The notes beneath the pieces are model-generated. The model made no database searches, was not told where the DNA came from, and saw only the letters and a list, made by a program, of their open reading frames with translations. The translations under genes were made by a program, and so were the position numbers. A DNA stretch of 64,000 nt from Homarus americanus (lineage: Eukaryota; Arthropoda; Malacostraca; Decapoda; Nephropidae). This document shows, piece after piece, positions 51,186-64,000 of this stretch; position 1 is the first letter of the stretch; each line of letters starts with the position of its first letter. Location: the NCBI RefSeq assembly GCF_018991925.1, contig NW_024753828.1:1349620-1413619 (forward strand). Reading direction: 5' to 3'.

Positions 51186-51201
51186 TGTATATATATATAT
51201 A

Positions 51202-53343
<2,142 letters not shown>

Positions 53344-54459
53344 CAGTTGTATCTTACGCTGTCACTGGAACCCACAGGGTACCGCTAAGGAACAACAGAA
53401 CATATGGGATTAATTCCAATAGAGACTGGCCCGACCCCCAAACTCTACTTTTTCCGACACAATACCTATGTTCTAGTAAAAATAACATCTTGATTTTATG
53501 ATGGTACATGCACACAATTAATACTTAAGAGAAATACAGTTGCCAAGTTAATGTCCATTCAAATAATGGACTCAACTCCCTCCCCCTCTTCTCACACTAC
53601 ACTGCTGGCTCTTCCCTCTCTGAGAAATTTTGGGGGGAAAACCACTAGATTTTAATAAATAATACCTCAAACTAAAGTTAGGATAATATAACTGACATTG
53701 CTGGATTCCTTGTAAGACCAGGAATATTTTGAATATAAATGTCATATATTTTGCACAAAAGATAACATATTTACTCAGAGTAAACATTATATCTAAAATT
53801 TATATGTCTAATGCAAAATCTATGATGTTTATATTCAAAATGATCATCAAATTGTAAGAATTCCAGCAATGTAAATTATATTCTGGCCGGGTAATTTGTA
53901 TGAATTTTATGAGCTAAAACAAATATCTTCAGTTAATAAAAAAAAAAAATATTCTTCACACCGTGCCAGATGGTTGGTCGGTCCCTCCCTCCCCCCGACC
54001 CCCTACCAACCCTCCCTACCAGATGTGTGGGAAAACCAGAATATTTACCTTTTTAGTAATAAATAATACCTCAAACTAAAGTTAGGATAATATAATTGAC
54101 ATTGCTGGATTCCTTGTAAGACCAGGAATATTTTGAATATAAATGTCATATATTTTGCACAAAAGATAACATATTTACTCAGAGTAAACATTATATCTAA
54201 AATTTGTATGTCTAATGCAAAATCTATGATGTTTATATTCAAAATGATCATCATATTGTAAGAATTCCAGCAATGTAAATTATATTCTGGCCGGGTAATT
54301 TGTATGAATTTTATGAGCTAAATAAAAAAAAAAATAAATATTATACTTCACCGCGTATATGAGTAGATGAACCGCGTTAAGTGAAAGTTCGGTTCTGGCG
54401 AGGCACCGCGTATATGAGAAATCGCGGTAAGTGAAACCGCGTAAAGCGGGGTAATACTG
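53344..54459 (-). mobile_element. Satellite-carrying Tigger-type MITE, reversed, two units
   Basis: 1116 bp. Left end CAGTTGTATCTTACGCTGTC, right end GTAAAGCGGGGTAATACTG plus TA. Two units (53655-53935, 54055-54320), separated by a C-rich linker (about 53980-54004). Confidence 0.87.
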
Positions 54460-54600
<141 letters not shown>

Positions 54601-54857
54601 TACTAATTCACAATATTTTATAATCGCAGTCATGTACTGAATATTCTATGTAAAAAAATAAATTTTAAATGAATTATTTATAGTGCGGTCACTTCCACTT
54701 CCGACACAAAGACGTGCTATAAATAGCCTTCTTATCTCCCCTCCATCTCTTACCCTCTGTTCTCAGAGAGGAGGTCTTGGTAAATAACTTTTGTTTGTTT
54801 GTTTATTTTCATTGTTTGTCTAATTTATCATGTTGTGTCAAAGTAATATTACTAAAA

Positions 54858-55640
54858 TAGGCAGCTACAAAACAGGGAGATACTACCGCCTGGGAAGATA
54901 TTGATGCATAATGTACAGTATTGTCTAATGGTAGACCCTACAGTGAGTTCTGCTATAACGCGTGTTTTGATAACGCGAATTTGCTCTAACGCGATTTATG
55001 AATTCGGAACAATATTTGTATAACGCGATCGCTTGTTTGCTATAACGCGATTTTTGCTTACTATTTCTCCAATTTTGTGGTATTAACTGTGAATATGGTA
55101 AAGAAGAATATCTCCAAAAAGCATTCTGATGATAGAATTCCCGGTGATTATCGTAAAAGAAAGGATATAACACTTGAAGAGAAGCTTGATGTTATCAACC
55201 TCAAAATCACCCTTCTCCCCATCAAGTTACATTCATATTTTTTCAAGGTAAAGTGTTAAATTTACTGTATGATTTCATTATTAGATATGAATGTAACATT
55301 TATTTAGACTGTGCTATCCTTTGTGTTAGGCTAACTACTAAATTTTTTCGATTTCGAGTAAACTGCACCTAACCCTATTTTCTCCATAAGCCCTGTTATT
55401 TCTATTACGCGATTTTCTATAACACGATATTTTACAAGAACACAATTATCGCGTTATAGCAGAACTACCTGTACTTCCATATGGCATCACGAAAATTGTG
55501 ACCAAGTCTTAGGTTGCTGATCTATCTTTCTGCCTCATTTACACACAATTGCAGAGATTCAATTGTTTCTCTTCCTTTGACAACACAACATACATACAAT
55601 ATAATGTTTCTCACCTTTGATCTTTTTTACATTTATTTAT
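54858..55640. repeat. Dispersed repeat R1 with a Tigger insertion
   Basis: The flanks GGGAAGATATTGATGCATAA, TCTAATGGTAGACCCT and CCATATGGCATCACGAAAAT are colinear with 61162-61365, where no insertion separates them. R1 shows the 3' continuation (ATAATGTTTCTCACCTTTGA) that in the other copy lies after 63576. Confidence 0.88.
54941..55471 (+). mobile_element. Short Tigger-type derivative, GTTCTGCTATAACGCG family
   Basis: 531 bp. Ends are CAGTGAGTTCTGCTATAACG and the complement of GCGTTATAGCAGAACTACCTG (last bases omitted). It is an internally deleted relative of 28783-31185. A frame from ATG 55095 gives MVKKNISKKHSDDRIPGDYR, then KRKDITLEEKLDVI, the first half of the helix-turn-helix. It then jumps to sequence matching the 3' region (LPIKLHSYFFKVKC) and stops at 55257-55259. 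Confidence 0.88.
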
Positions 55641-56561
55641 GGTTGGTTATTTAAAATAAGGCCAATTCACTTCAAGTATTGGCATCAAATTTTACCAGCT
55701 GGTGTACAGTAGTGTAAACACTAGTGACTCACTTAAGCGTCTGTTATTTAACTGGAACTAATGTCGGTGTGAGTAAAATTTTTCCATTTACTTGAAATAA
55801 TTTACCAATTTATTTGTTTATTTATTTATTTATAATATACTGTAATACAGTATATTAAACATACTGCAAGTATTTTCTATAATTTATAAACTTGTTTTGC
55901 AAAAAAGGGAGGCTATACCTGAAAGGTGAAGTTGACCTGATACATTTATGGTGAACATTAAGGACCAAACTCCAAATCCGATGACGTGACTTCGTGTTCA
56001 TCATGCTCATCCTAAATTTACCACTGTCGGTAGTTTCAAGAACTAAAGCAGTCATTTACTGAATATTCTTTTAAAAAAATAATTTTTTTAAATGAATTAT
56101 TTATAGGAGATAAGTATTATGATCAGTAAATATACAGATATGCATTACTGACCACCTCGAACACAAAGAAGGCTAAAAATAGTCACAGACGGTCACAGTC
56201 AAGGTGACTTTCCCTTTCTTGTCTCCTCACTGGCAAATGGGGGAGGGGTGATGATAGCAGCTGTGTTTATTACCGGGGTATATTGTTCTTTTATGGTATG
56301 TTTGACAGGTTTATAATACATTTTTATTATTTTAATATACCGGTATCTTAATTTTGATCCAGCTTCCCAAACGTAAGTTTCAGTATAAAATAATTAGTGG
56401 TAGGACCTTGTGAGTGGTTTACGATGTTTCCATCACCACTCTTGACACGCTAAACCACAATACATAAGAGGTAAGAATTTTATACCTGGTGATTAAAACG
56501 ACCCCTTAACTTTGGGCTGATTTTTTTAAGGTTCAAATTCCGTCTTATAGGCCGAGATATA
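55641..56561. repeat. Dispersed repeat, longest copy
   Basis: Holds both the part matching 49095-49340 and the part matching 30236-30790, so these belong to one longer family. Near 56490-56560 it has ACGACCCCTTAACTTTGGGC and TCTTATAGGCCGAGATATAC, which may be the family's end. Confidence 0.75.
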
Positions 56562-57029
56562 CAGTAGTCTAGTTTTACACGGTTAATTAAACCCATGGAG
56601 GTCCGCATATAAAGTGAAACGCTTTAATAAAATAACAGAACCTTTAGGATTAATTGAAATAGAGACTGAGCCGACCGCCAGACTCACCTTTTTATGGCTA
56701 TAGCCAACACAATATTGTACATTGGGCACGGATGAATACACGCGGAGACAGTGAGGCTGACACGGAGGCGGAGAAATTGGGTGGCAGGGGTGGCAGGGGT
56801 GGCAAGGATGCCTAGACCAATCACAGCGAGCAGCGGAGGGGGTGCGTGGGTGGTAAGGATAAGTGGCCCAATCACAGTCTGCGACATCACCGGCACGAGT
56901 CTAACGTCAGCGCCCAGCACCTTGCCCTGCTGCTTGCCGCGTACATGATGGAATTTACCGTGTAAATAATAATTATCTCTTCTGACAGGTGCCGCGTAAA
57001 AAATATCCGCGTAAAACCAGACTATACTG
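56562..57029 (-). mobile_element. Tigger-type MITE, 468 bp
   Basis: Ends CAGTAGTCTAGTTTTACACG and the complement of GTAAAACCAGACTATACTG. A GC-rich middle (56730-56940) resembles the 5' zone of the transposon at 44139 in reverse (CCAATCACAG; GGGTGGCAGG). The TA at 57030-57031 is shared with the next element. Confidence 0.8.
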
Positions 57030-57584
57030 TACAGTCGGCCCTTAACATACGCGGGGGTTAGGTAACAGAGATACCCGTGAATGTTAAAAATCCGTGTACT
57101 TTTGCTGCTGCCCCCCATGTCCTTATTTACCGTATATACCTGTGTGTAGTTCGAGTTTTTAAGACCAAATTATTTTGCAAAAAATTGGGGGTCGACCTCT
57201 AAAAGGGTAATAGTTTCGTTAGGTTGAAAAATATTTACCAGTAACTACCAGTAAACAATGGAAACGACGCACCAACGCACCACCAGCTGTGAGTGTCGGT
57301 ACAGTCGCCAGGGCAGTCTCTTGCGTCATCATAGCTAGCCCAAAGTAGCCAAATCCATGGTATGGTATACACAGGACGATGTAAAACAAAGTATTCATTT
57401 GTTAAAGTTTATTTATAGATACTGTACATAAATTTTTGTTCATTACATTTGAAACATCAATCTTTGTTAATTAAATTTGATACAAAAGAAAACTACGATA
57501 CCGTATTTTCATTAAAATATTACATCACAAGTATATTTTACCTTAACTGTGACTGAATGAATATATTCTCAGAAATAAATATGG

Positions 57585-57935
57585 AAATGTAATATTTTGG
57601 CTGAAATGACGTACATATTACTGTACAGTGGAAAGTGGGATAAAATTATGAAAACAATGACTTTCGCTTTCTTTCGTTGTTCAAAAGATTTTACCGTAAT
57701 CGCTTTTCGAATGGTTTTCAGTTAAAAAACTGTTGTACTGTACTCGTACTGTATTACAATAATATTCTATCCTATCATTAGCCTTATAATCCCACAACTG
57801 AAAACCATTCGAAAAGCGATTACGGCAACATCTTTTGAACGAAAGAAAGAGAGAGTCATTGCTTGCGTCACAATTTTATCCCACTTTCCACTGTAATACG
57901 TACATCATTTCAGCAAAAATATTACATTTCTATGT
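57585..57935. repeat. Long inverted repeat, third copy
   Basis: Arms GTAATATTTTGGCTGAAATG...CGCTTTTCGAATGG and complement, with a spacer of about 55 bp containing CCTATCATTAGCC. Confidence 0.88.
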
Positions 57936-58285
57936 TCTCAGAAATAAATGGTAGTTTTGTTGAAACGTAATGTACAGTATTTAATATTAAAATGCAAAAA
58001 TAGCTATAAAAACAATTAATACACCCGAAATATACTGGCTGGCATCTCCACTCGTCCCTGCTCCTGCTCCCGCGTCCAAGGTCACCTCACCACTCCTCCC
58101 AACTCGCTCCCTCCTCCACCTCTACCTCCTCACCGTCACTACTGCCGACAACAAACACAAATGTTTTGTGAATAACTGCACCTCCACTTCCTATGTACAG
58201 TACTTGTACTGAACTGTACAGTGCTGTGCATTTTTACAAACAATAAACATGGCAAGAAAAGCTATTAAAAAAAGAGATAAGAATT

Positions 58286-58830
58286 TCACTTTACTGTACC
58301 GTACCTCTCCTCGGCGACAGGGCGGGGGTCATCGGGCTTATCGTCACTCAATTCCATAACAGGTGGTGAAGTGGGGGCGACGGTGGATTCAGCTGCTTCC
58401 TCACTGCCGCCAGCGATTGATGGTGTTGAATCTCTCCTTCGGTGATCAAAGAACATGGTGATGGGGAGTTGTCGTCTCTTTCTTTTCATTTCTTCCATGA
58501 TGTTTTTGTATGGAACAAAAGCATCATCCATCCCTCGCATGAATTTCAGGGCACGCACCATGGAGGGGTCCATACTATAGGCCAGGTTTTTCAGTGCCTC
58601 AATCATCCTGGTCATCTCCCCCAACTTCTCCAACGTTATTTCTTGGTGCTCTTCCTCATCCTCTTTCCCTTTCGCTTCCTCTTCCTCTTCCTTGCCTGAG
58701 TCTACTAACTCCTGTAGATCCTCCTCGGTCAGCTCAGTGTCGTGCTCTTAAATTAGCTCCCTAATCTCGTCCTCTGCCATGTCCTGGAAGCCTTCAGCAG
58801 CCACTTTCCTTGACAGTGCCAGGGTCTTTC
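58286..58830 (-). pseudogene. Tigger transposase C-terminal region
   Basis: From about 58815 downwards the minus strand reads AAEGFQDMAEDEIRELI, a stop, then EHDTELTEEDLQELVDSGKE. A strongly acidic stretch follows, then ITLEKLGEMTRMIEALKNLA and SMDPSMVRALKFMRGMDDAF, and an open end to GTVK-stop at 58286. The order D-x-I-x-E-L-L, E-L-T-x-E-x-L-x-E-L, and L-x-x-x-x-x-M-I-E-A-L is the tail of Tigger transposases after the DDE core. QLPITMFF (58448-58471) fits the PCNA-binding consensus. One in-frame stop. The catalytic core is deleted. This is transposon debris and probably not a host gene. Confidence 0.8.
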
Positions 58831-59466
58831 TGAATATTTTCATTAAAATCCATCAAAATCATTTTCCTTGTCATCGTCTTAAGCACCAAACAGCTCCTCC
58901 CAGTCTTCTCCTTGAACAGGGCAAGAGGGTACGTGTTTTTCGAATCGTTTTCAATTAAAAAAATGTTACAGCACATGTATATTTTACCTAAACTGTGCCT
59001 GAATGAATATATTCTCAGAAATAAATAGTAGTTTTGCTGAAACATGATGTATTTCAATGTAAAATAGGATAAAATACATGACGAAAACAAGAGACTTTAC
59101 CTAACCTTCTGATGTTCAAGATATGTTACTCGTTTTTTTAGTAGTTTTCGGTTAAAATACTCTTATATTAGTGATATTCTATTCATACTGTGCTTGATAT
59201 AATACATTCACGGAAATGTAATATTTTTGCAACTACAATGCTGATGTGAACACAAGCGTGGTTACAGCGAGACTGACTGAGTGAGGGAGAGCTATGCGTG
59301 TGTGTGAGGTTGCGGGAGCGGGCGGTGTCCCGTGTTCGGTGCTGCGCGCGAGTTGAATGGCGCGCGATTTGAATGTACTTCAATGTACAGAATATTCCTC
59401 CGGCGGGGCAATCCGCGTATTTGCGAATCCGTGAATGCTAAACCCGCGTATGTGAAGGGCCGACTG

Positions 59467-60190
59467 TATATGTAAAATATGACAATAAACCTTAATAATT
59501 TGTGTACCAAAATATACAGAGAAGGTGTATTTATATATTGGCCTAATTATAGTCATGTCATGTGAGCAAACTGTGGATTATGTAGAGTCCATGACTCGGC
59601 GTCACAAAGAAACAAGCGCCAGTTTGCTCTCTGTCGTGAGGTTCAGGTCAGTGGACTTAATTGTTAAAGACATGAGTGACCCATTGGTTGTTCTTTATTT
59701 AAAAATTTTAAACTTTATTTGCCAACATTTACAAAAATTAACCTGCTTTTCCAGAGGGAGACTCCTACAATTATAAGAATTTACTAGGGTATTTTTTCAT
59801 GTCCGGAGTTGATGCAAAAGGCAGACATTACAACCTATGACCTATGTCATAAAAACAACCACCTACCAATTAATCAGATTTTCTTGAGCTCAGCTGTGCA
59901 TGGGTTGCTTCAGACTGAGGAGTATCAAAATCATGGCATGGTAGATGATGTGTGCCGTAGATGTCGCACCTTTATGATTACTATGTGCATGCAGTTGAAG
60001 ATCAGATTTTATTTCAATGATAACTCTGGTACTATATACGTGCTCAATTTTATCTCAAAATCTTTTTAGACTTCAGGTCCAGGACTGCGATGACCTCTTA
60101 ACATGATTTAGCAAAGATTGTGCCTCGCCTTTATGACGGAGATATACAGACATTGGATTATGAGTGGAGAAACATTGATTCCACTCCTTT
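59467..60190. other. No gene recognised
   Basis: Open stretches of 83-86 codons start at 59525 and 59809. They show no known motif and no convincing splice frame. Confidence 0.45.
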
Positions 60191-60849
60191 GCCAAAACTG
60201 GGCCACCAACAACCACGTCACCATCAACCATACCAAGACCATGGTTATGCACATCAACCTCTCCTCCGACATTGTCCCACCTCCTTCCATTACTCTAGGT
60301 CCGAACACACTCCAGGTTGTAGATTCCACGAAGCTCCTCGGCGTCACCAAAGACAACAAACTAAATTGGAAACCACACGTCAGTGAAGTTATCAAATCCT
60401 CCAGTTTCCGTCTCCACCTCCTACGCCGACTCAAGTCCCTCGGAGTTCCTGCACACGAGCTCCTCAGTGTTTACACAACATTCATACTTCCCAAGCTCAC
60501 CTATGCCTCCCCCACCTGGTCTTCCTCCCTAAATGCCACACAACGTAAACACCTAGAAAAAGTGCAAAAGAGGGCATGCAAGATTATTCTCCCCTTCCTA
60601 CTCCACATATCAAGAAGCGCTCAACACACTGACCCTTCGACTCTCACTGACCATCACCACGACCTCATCTGCAAATTTGGTAAGAAGCTTCTACACCATC
60701 CTCGACACCGGCTCCTACTACCACCTGAGATCCCTAGTCCGAGAATTGCTGTTCGACACCACAACCGCATCCAGCCCATACGTGCACGAACTGATCGCTA
60801 TAAGAACAGCCCAGTCCCAACCATTGTAAAAATTATCAATAACTTGTAA
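60190..60849 (+). pseudogene. LINE reverse transcriptase C-terminus
   Basis: Encodes the thumb and C-terminal part of ORF2: NNHVTINHTKTMVMHINLSS, then STKLLGVTKDNKLNWKPHVS (the conserved L-L-G-V-x-x-D-x-x-L-x-W-x-x-H block after the palm), LLSVYTTFILPKLTYASPTW, LEKVQKRACKIIL and KKLLHHPRHRLLLPP. It ends VKIINNL-stop. A frame disturbance lies at about 60605-60645, where YSTYQEALNTLTL is read in a different frame. The endonuclease and catalytic palm (YxDD) are missing through 5' truncation, so the copy cannot move by itself. The orientation is opposite to BRCA2. Confidence 0.88.
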
Positions 60850-61081
60850 TAAATCAGTGTATTCACTCCCAGTAAACACTACTCCTTGCACTGTCACTAT
60901 GTTGAAATGAACTGTAGTTTGAGCTTTTCCCCATCTAGTTATTATATGTCTTATTTGTGTCACTCATGTTACTTGTATATTATTTGTAATTCGTAACCCA
61001 TTCCCCAAATATGTAACTGTATATTTTCAGCCTTCTGGCTGCCAAGCTCTTTCAATAAACCGTTAATTATTATTATTATTA
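60190..61081 (+). mobile_element. 5'-truncated CR1/L2-like LINE
   Basis: Holds the ORF2 C-terminal third, a 3' UTR and a tail AAACCGTTAATT plus ATT repeats. Same family as 1-370. The reading frame is described in the next entry. Confidence 0.85.
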
Positions 61082-61749
61082 ACTGAGAGACGATAAATGT
61101 GGGATTGTAGAATTTAATGTGAAATTTGAACAAACGACTGATACGAAGGATCACATCATATAGTAGGTAGCTACCAAACAGAAAGGTACTACCACCTGGG
61201 AAGATATTGGAAGCATAATGTGTTGTCTAATGGTAGACCCTGCTGCCATATGGCATCGCGAAAATTGTGACCAATTCTCAGGTTGCTGATCTGACTTTCT
61301 GCCTCATTTACACACAATTGCAGGTCTCAATGGTTTCTCTTACCATTGACAACACAATATACATACAGTATAGTCTCAATTTACGCGGATTTCCTTTACA
61401 CGGTTGGTCATTTAAGCGGCACCTGGCCAGACCGGCAATTACTAGTTACGCTGTACATTCCATCATTTATGCGGGAAGCGGCGCGGGCAGGATGCGCGCT
61501 AGGTCGCCCAGTCAACAAAACATTACCAAGTTCTTCACCTGCCACCCACCACAGCCAGCCCAAGTCAGTGATAGTGATATTGAGGGGTTTGACAAAGAGG
61601 CCCTGCAAGTCTCTGTGGTGGATAGTGATACAGGTGATACAGGTGCGGGCCAATAATCTGCCCTCTGCCTCGGAACCAACCCCCCATCCCCATGTGCCCA
61701 GCCATCTCTTCTACTAACGTAAGTGTTAAAAAACCTAACATTATTGATA

Positions 61750-63153
61750 CAGTCATGCGCTGGTTAACGTCCAAGATACGTTCTTGGAAACGTGACGTTA
61801 ACCGAAATGGACGTTGTCCGATCATCACATAAGCTTTGTATTTATACTTACGTGTATGTGGAATACTATATACGTACATATACACTTTTACTCTTAAATC
61901 ACTACTGTAATGTGATACAGGTGATTAATTTTTATCTTTTGTGCAAAATATATGACGTTTATATTCAATTTATTTGCTGTCTTACAAGGATTCCAGCAAT
62001 GCAAATTATATTCTCCTAACTTTAGTCTGTGATATTATATAAGATAAAAACTGTAAGCCTAAAACCCTGGATGGGCAGATAGGGGAGAGGGAGGGAGGGA
62101 GGGAGGGAGGGAGGAGGGAGGAGGGAGGGAGGGAGGAGGGAGGGAGGGAGGGAGGGAGGAGGGAGGGAGGGAGGGAGGGAGGGAGGGGAGGGAGGGAGGA
62201 GGGAGGAGGGAGGGAGGGAGGGAGGGGAGTGGGAGGTGAGGTGGTACGTTTGACAGTTGGCGCCCAAGGTCTAACTCGTGTTTATTTATCAGTCCTTAGG
62301 TGACTAAGCTTCTCTCTTATAAAAAGCCGCCAGTGAAATGACCTGGGTGAATATACAGTAATTTACATTGCTGGGATTCTTGTAAGATGGTGATAAATTT
62401 GAATATAAACAAGCTATAATTTGGACTAGACATAACAATTTTAGTACCGTAATCAATTTAGTTCATGTACTGTATACTCCAGCTTTGCACTAATGTCATT
62501 TATTTCTTTTACGTTTCTTTTAGTATGGTGTGTGCATGTAAATGGATGAAAATAAATGAAGAAATTTATGTAAATCTACCCAAAAATAGTTAAAAAACTT
62601 TATGTCGTATAAAATGTACTACAGTACTGTACACTAATGTGCTACAATTTTTATCTCTTGAGCAAAATATATGACGTTTATATTCAAATTATTCGCTGTC
62701 TTGCAAGGATTCCATTAATGCCAATTATATTCTCCTAACTTTAGTCTGTGATATTATATGAAAAACTTAAAGCTTAAAACCCTGGCTGGGCGGATGGGGG
62801 AGAGGGAGGGGGGAGTGGGAGGTGAGGAGATTGACTGTTGGCGCTGAAGGTCTGTGTGTTTATTTATCAGTCCTTTAGAGTGACTAACTTTTCTCTTATA
62901 ATTTGCCACCCAAACAACCTGGGAGAATATAATTTACATTGCTGGGATTCTTGTAAGATAGTGATTAATTTGAATATAAACAAGCTATATTTGCAATAGA
63001 CATAACAATTTTAGTACCGTAATCATTTAGTACATGTACAGTACAGGTTAGCACTAAGGTCATTTATTTCTTATATGTTTCTTTTAGTATGGTGTGTGCA
63101 TGTAAATGAATGAAAATAAATGAAGTGGTCCCTTGTTAACCAAGCGATCACTG
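61750..63153. mobile_element. Tigger-type element, CAGTCATGCGC family
   Basis: The left end CAGTCATGCGCTGGTTAACG with AACGTGACGTTAACCG matches 14184. The right end is a diverged complement (TTGTTAACCAAGCGATCACTG plus TA, last bases omitted). The interior has two foldback-type units (61925-62440 and 62640-63050), each followed by a G-rich segment. Confidence 0.7.
62083..62228. repeat. (GGGA)n microsatellite
   Basis: About 145 bp of GGGA/GGA. It sits where the other foldback units have their shorter G-rich linker. Confidence 0.97.
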
Positions 63154-63639
63154 TATTGCAGTGTACTTGTACTGTACAATATTGACTAAATTCACTAGAT
63201 AACGTACACAACTAACGAAACACAGAGGTTAGGAAGGCTAATAAAATAACATAATGTCTTCACGATGCATATGTGATGCAAACATGACTGCGCCCGCTCA
63301 AAGGCGACTTATGTTCGCTATGTCCCATTATTTGAATGTTTTTTTTTTTCAAATATTTTTTCATGGGCCACGGACGTACATGCGATCGGACCATCATAAA
63401 ATTAAGGTGTTATTTTTACTACAACGTACGTATTGTGTCGGAAAAAGGGTAGTCTGGGAGTTGGCCCAGTCAATATTTCAATTAATCCCATATGTTCTGT
63501 TATTTTGTTTACGCGTTTCTCGTTTTACACGGACCTCCACGGATTTAATTAACCGCGTAAACCAAGACTATACTGTATATTGTTTCTCACTCCTGATCTT
63601 TTTTTTTCCATTTTTGTATTGCTTTATGGTTCTTTATTA

Positions 63640-63735
63640 TTATTATTAATACATTTTCGTCCCCCAGGCCCCGATGTGGGTGAGTGACCTGTGCCCGGGT
63701 GGGCTACTCCCTGTAAAAATAAAAAAAATAAAAAA
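63640..63735 (+). repeat. GC-rich dispersed repeat next to an ATT run
   Basis: GGCCCCGATGTGGGTGAGTG, then TGCCCGGGTGGGCTACTCCC and an A-rich end. Same family as 36395 and 48170. Confidence 0.6.
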
Positions 63736-64000
63736 TCCACATTTGCATAGCAGGTTTTGTCACTACCAATGTCCAGTGCAGCTGTGGAAAAGTTATTCTT
63801 CAAAATTATTTTAATGAGAACAGTCACAGGAATCGCTTACAGATACCATCCATCAATGCCTGAATTTCAGTTTCTGAAGCTGTAAAATCCCAAGGTTGCT
63901 GTGTGAAGATTACCCCATCTCAAGCACTGATAAATAGTTTATAAACATAATATATAAGTGAAGATGATAGTGTGTTTTGGAGGTTTTTGGTTTTCGGGGA
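63736..64000. other. Nothing recognised
   Basis: Unique-looking sequence to the window edge. Confidence 0.45.

Larger units (their letters stand above)
57032..59466 (-). mobile_element. Tigger-type element, CTTAACATACGCGGG family
   Basis: Ends CAGTCGGCCCTTAACATACG and the complement of CGTATGTGAAGGGCCGACTG, with TA. Colinear with 3370-6337 at 57032-58140 and 58800-59466. It additionally keeps a transposase C-terminal segment (58286-58830) lost from the other copy. It includes the inverted repeat at 57585-57935. Confidence 0.88.
61366..63575 (+). mobile_element. Tigger-type element related to the 641-bp MITE, with a nested insert
   Basis: Ends are CAGTATAGTCTCAATTTACG and the complement of CGTAAACCAAGACTATACTG, flanked by TA. 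61366-61748 corresponds to the first part of the 641-bp MITEs, including an open transposase C-terminus with QQNITKFFTCHPPQPAQ (61513 on) and ending GAGQ-stop at 61656. At 61750 another element is inserted. The 3' zone returns at about 63388 (CATCATAAAATTAAGGTG). Confidence 0.87.
61162..63612. repeat. Dispersed repeat R2 with a Tigger insertion
   Basis: Paralogue of 54858-55640. It is uninterrupted where R1 holds its insertion (GACCCTGC / TGCCATATGG). It is itself interrupted at 61366-63575 and then resumes with ATTGTTTCTCACTCCTGATC. Confidence 0.88.

Noticed and set aside
55855..56055. 66-codon minus-strand frame
   Set aside because: Lies in a dispersed repeat. The homologous stretches at 30.3 kb and 49.3 kb do not keep it open.
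58286..58633. Independent host gene for an acidic coiled protein
   Set aside because: It lies between matching Tigger ends, continues upstream into a typical transposase tail, and has an in-frame stop.

Overview
The window looks like nuclear DNA from a repeat-rich arthropod, most likely a decapod crustacean. It is AT-rich and has no compact gene clusters. It holds kilobase-scale simple repeats, several non-LTR retrotransposon tails, tRNA-derived SINE-like units, degenerate TTAGG-type tracts, and a very dense population of TA-flanked DNA transposons whose inverted ends begin with CAG. The taxon is an inference from repeat style, not from a marker gene.

One host gene is recognisable. It lies on the minus strand between about 37.7 kb and 9.8 kb and is a BRCA2 homologue. 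Five exons are visible (37465-37662, 34241-34391, 22528-22627, 20767-20888, 9857-10138). All have GT/AG junctions and matching phases, with no stop codon in the 853 bp. They cover the C-terminal part of the helical domain, OB1, and the entry into OB2 and the tower of the DSS1/ssDNA-binding domain. Exons before and after these are not visible here. The introns (3.1, 11.6, 1.6 and 10.6 kb) are largely transposon and satellite DNA.

Layout. 1-1.7 kb: LINE tail and a CA-rich minisatellite. 1.9-7.6 kb: pogo/Tigger-type elements, one nested, and a possible piggyBac-like fragment. 7.8-10.2 kb: LINE and hAT relics, a tRNA-like SINE and a BRCA2 exon. 11-18 kb: a large inverted duplication around satellite-carrying Tigger-like elements. 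20-23 kb: a LINE relic, two BRCA2 exons and Tigger-like elements. 25-31.5 kb: further elements, one with a CENP-B-type helix-turn-helix reading frame. 32.6-35.4 kb: a 1.44-kb (GA)n tract, a BRCA2 exon and a 27-bp minisatellite. 37.5-38.2 kb: a BRCA2 exon and a LINE 3' end. 38.3-46.9 kb: a multi-level nest that includes an almost full-length but broken Tigger transposase. 47-64 kb: more Tigger-type families, (TA)n tracts, tandem SINE-like units and LINE ends.

The most unusual structure is a group of non-autonomous Tigger-type elements, each carrying one to three tandem copies of a ~395-bp unit. Each unit combines an AT-rich internal inverted repeat with a G-rich linker that fits a G-quadruplex pattern. 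Other points of interest are PCNA-binding-type motifs (Q-x-x-I-x-x-F-F) at the C-termini of more than one transposase family, two paralogous repeats that act as empty sites for each other's insertions, and (TA)n tracts that start or stop at transposon ends.
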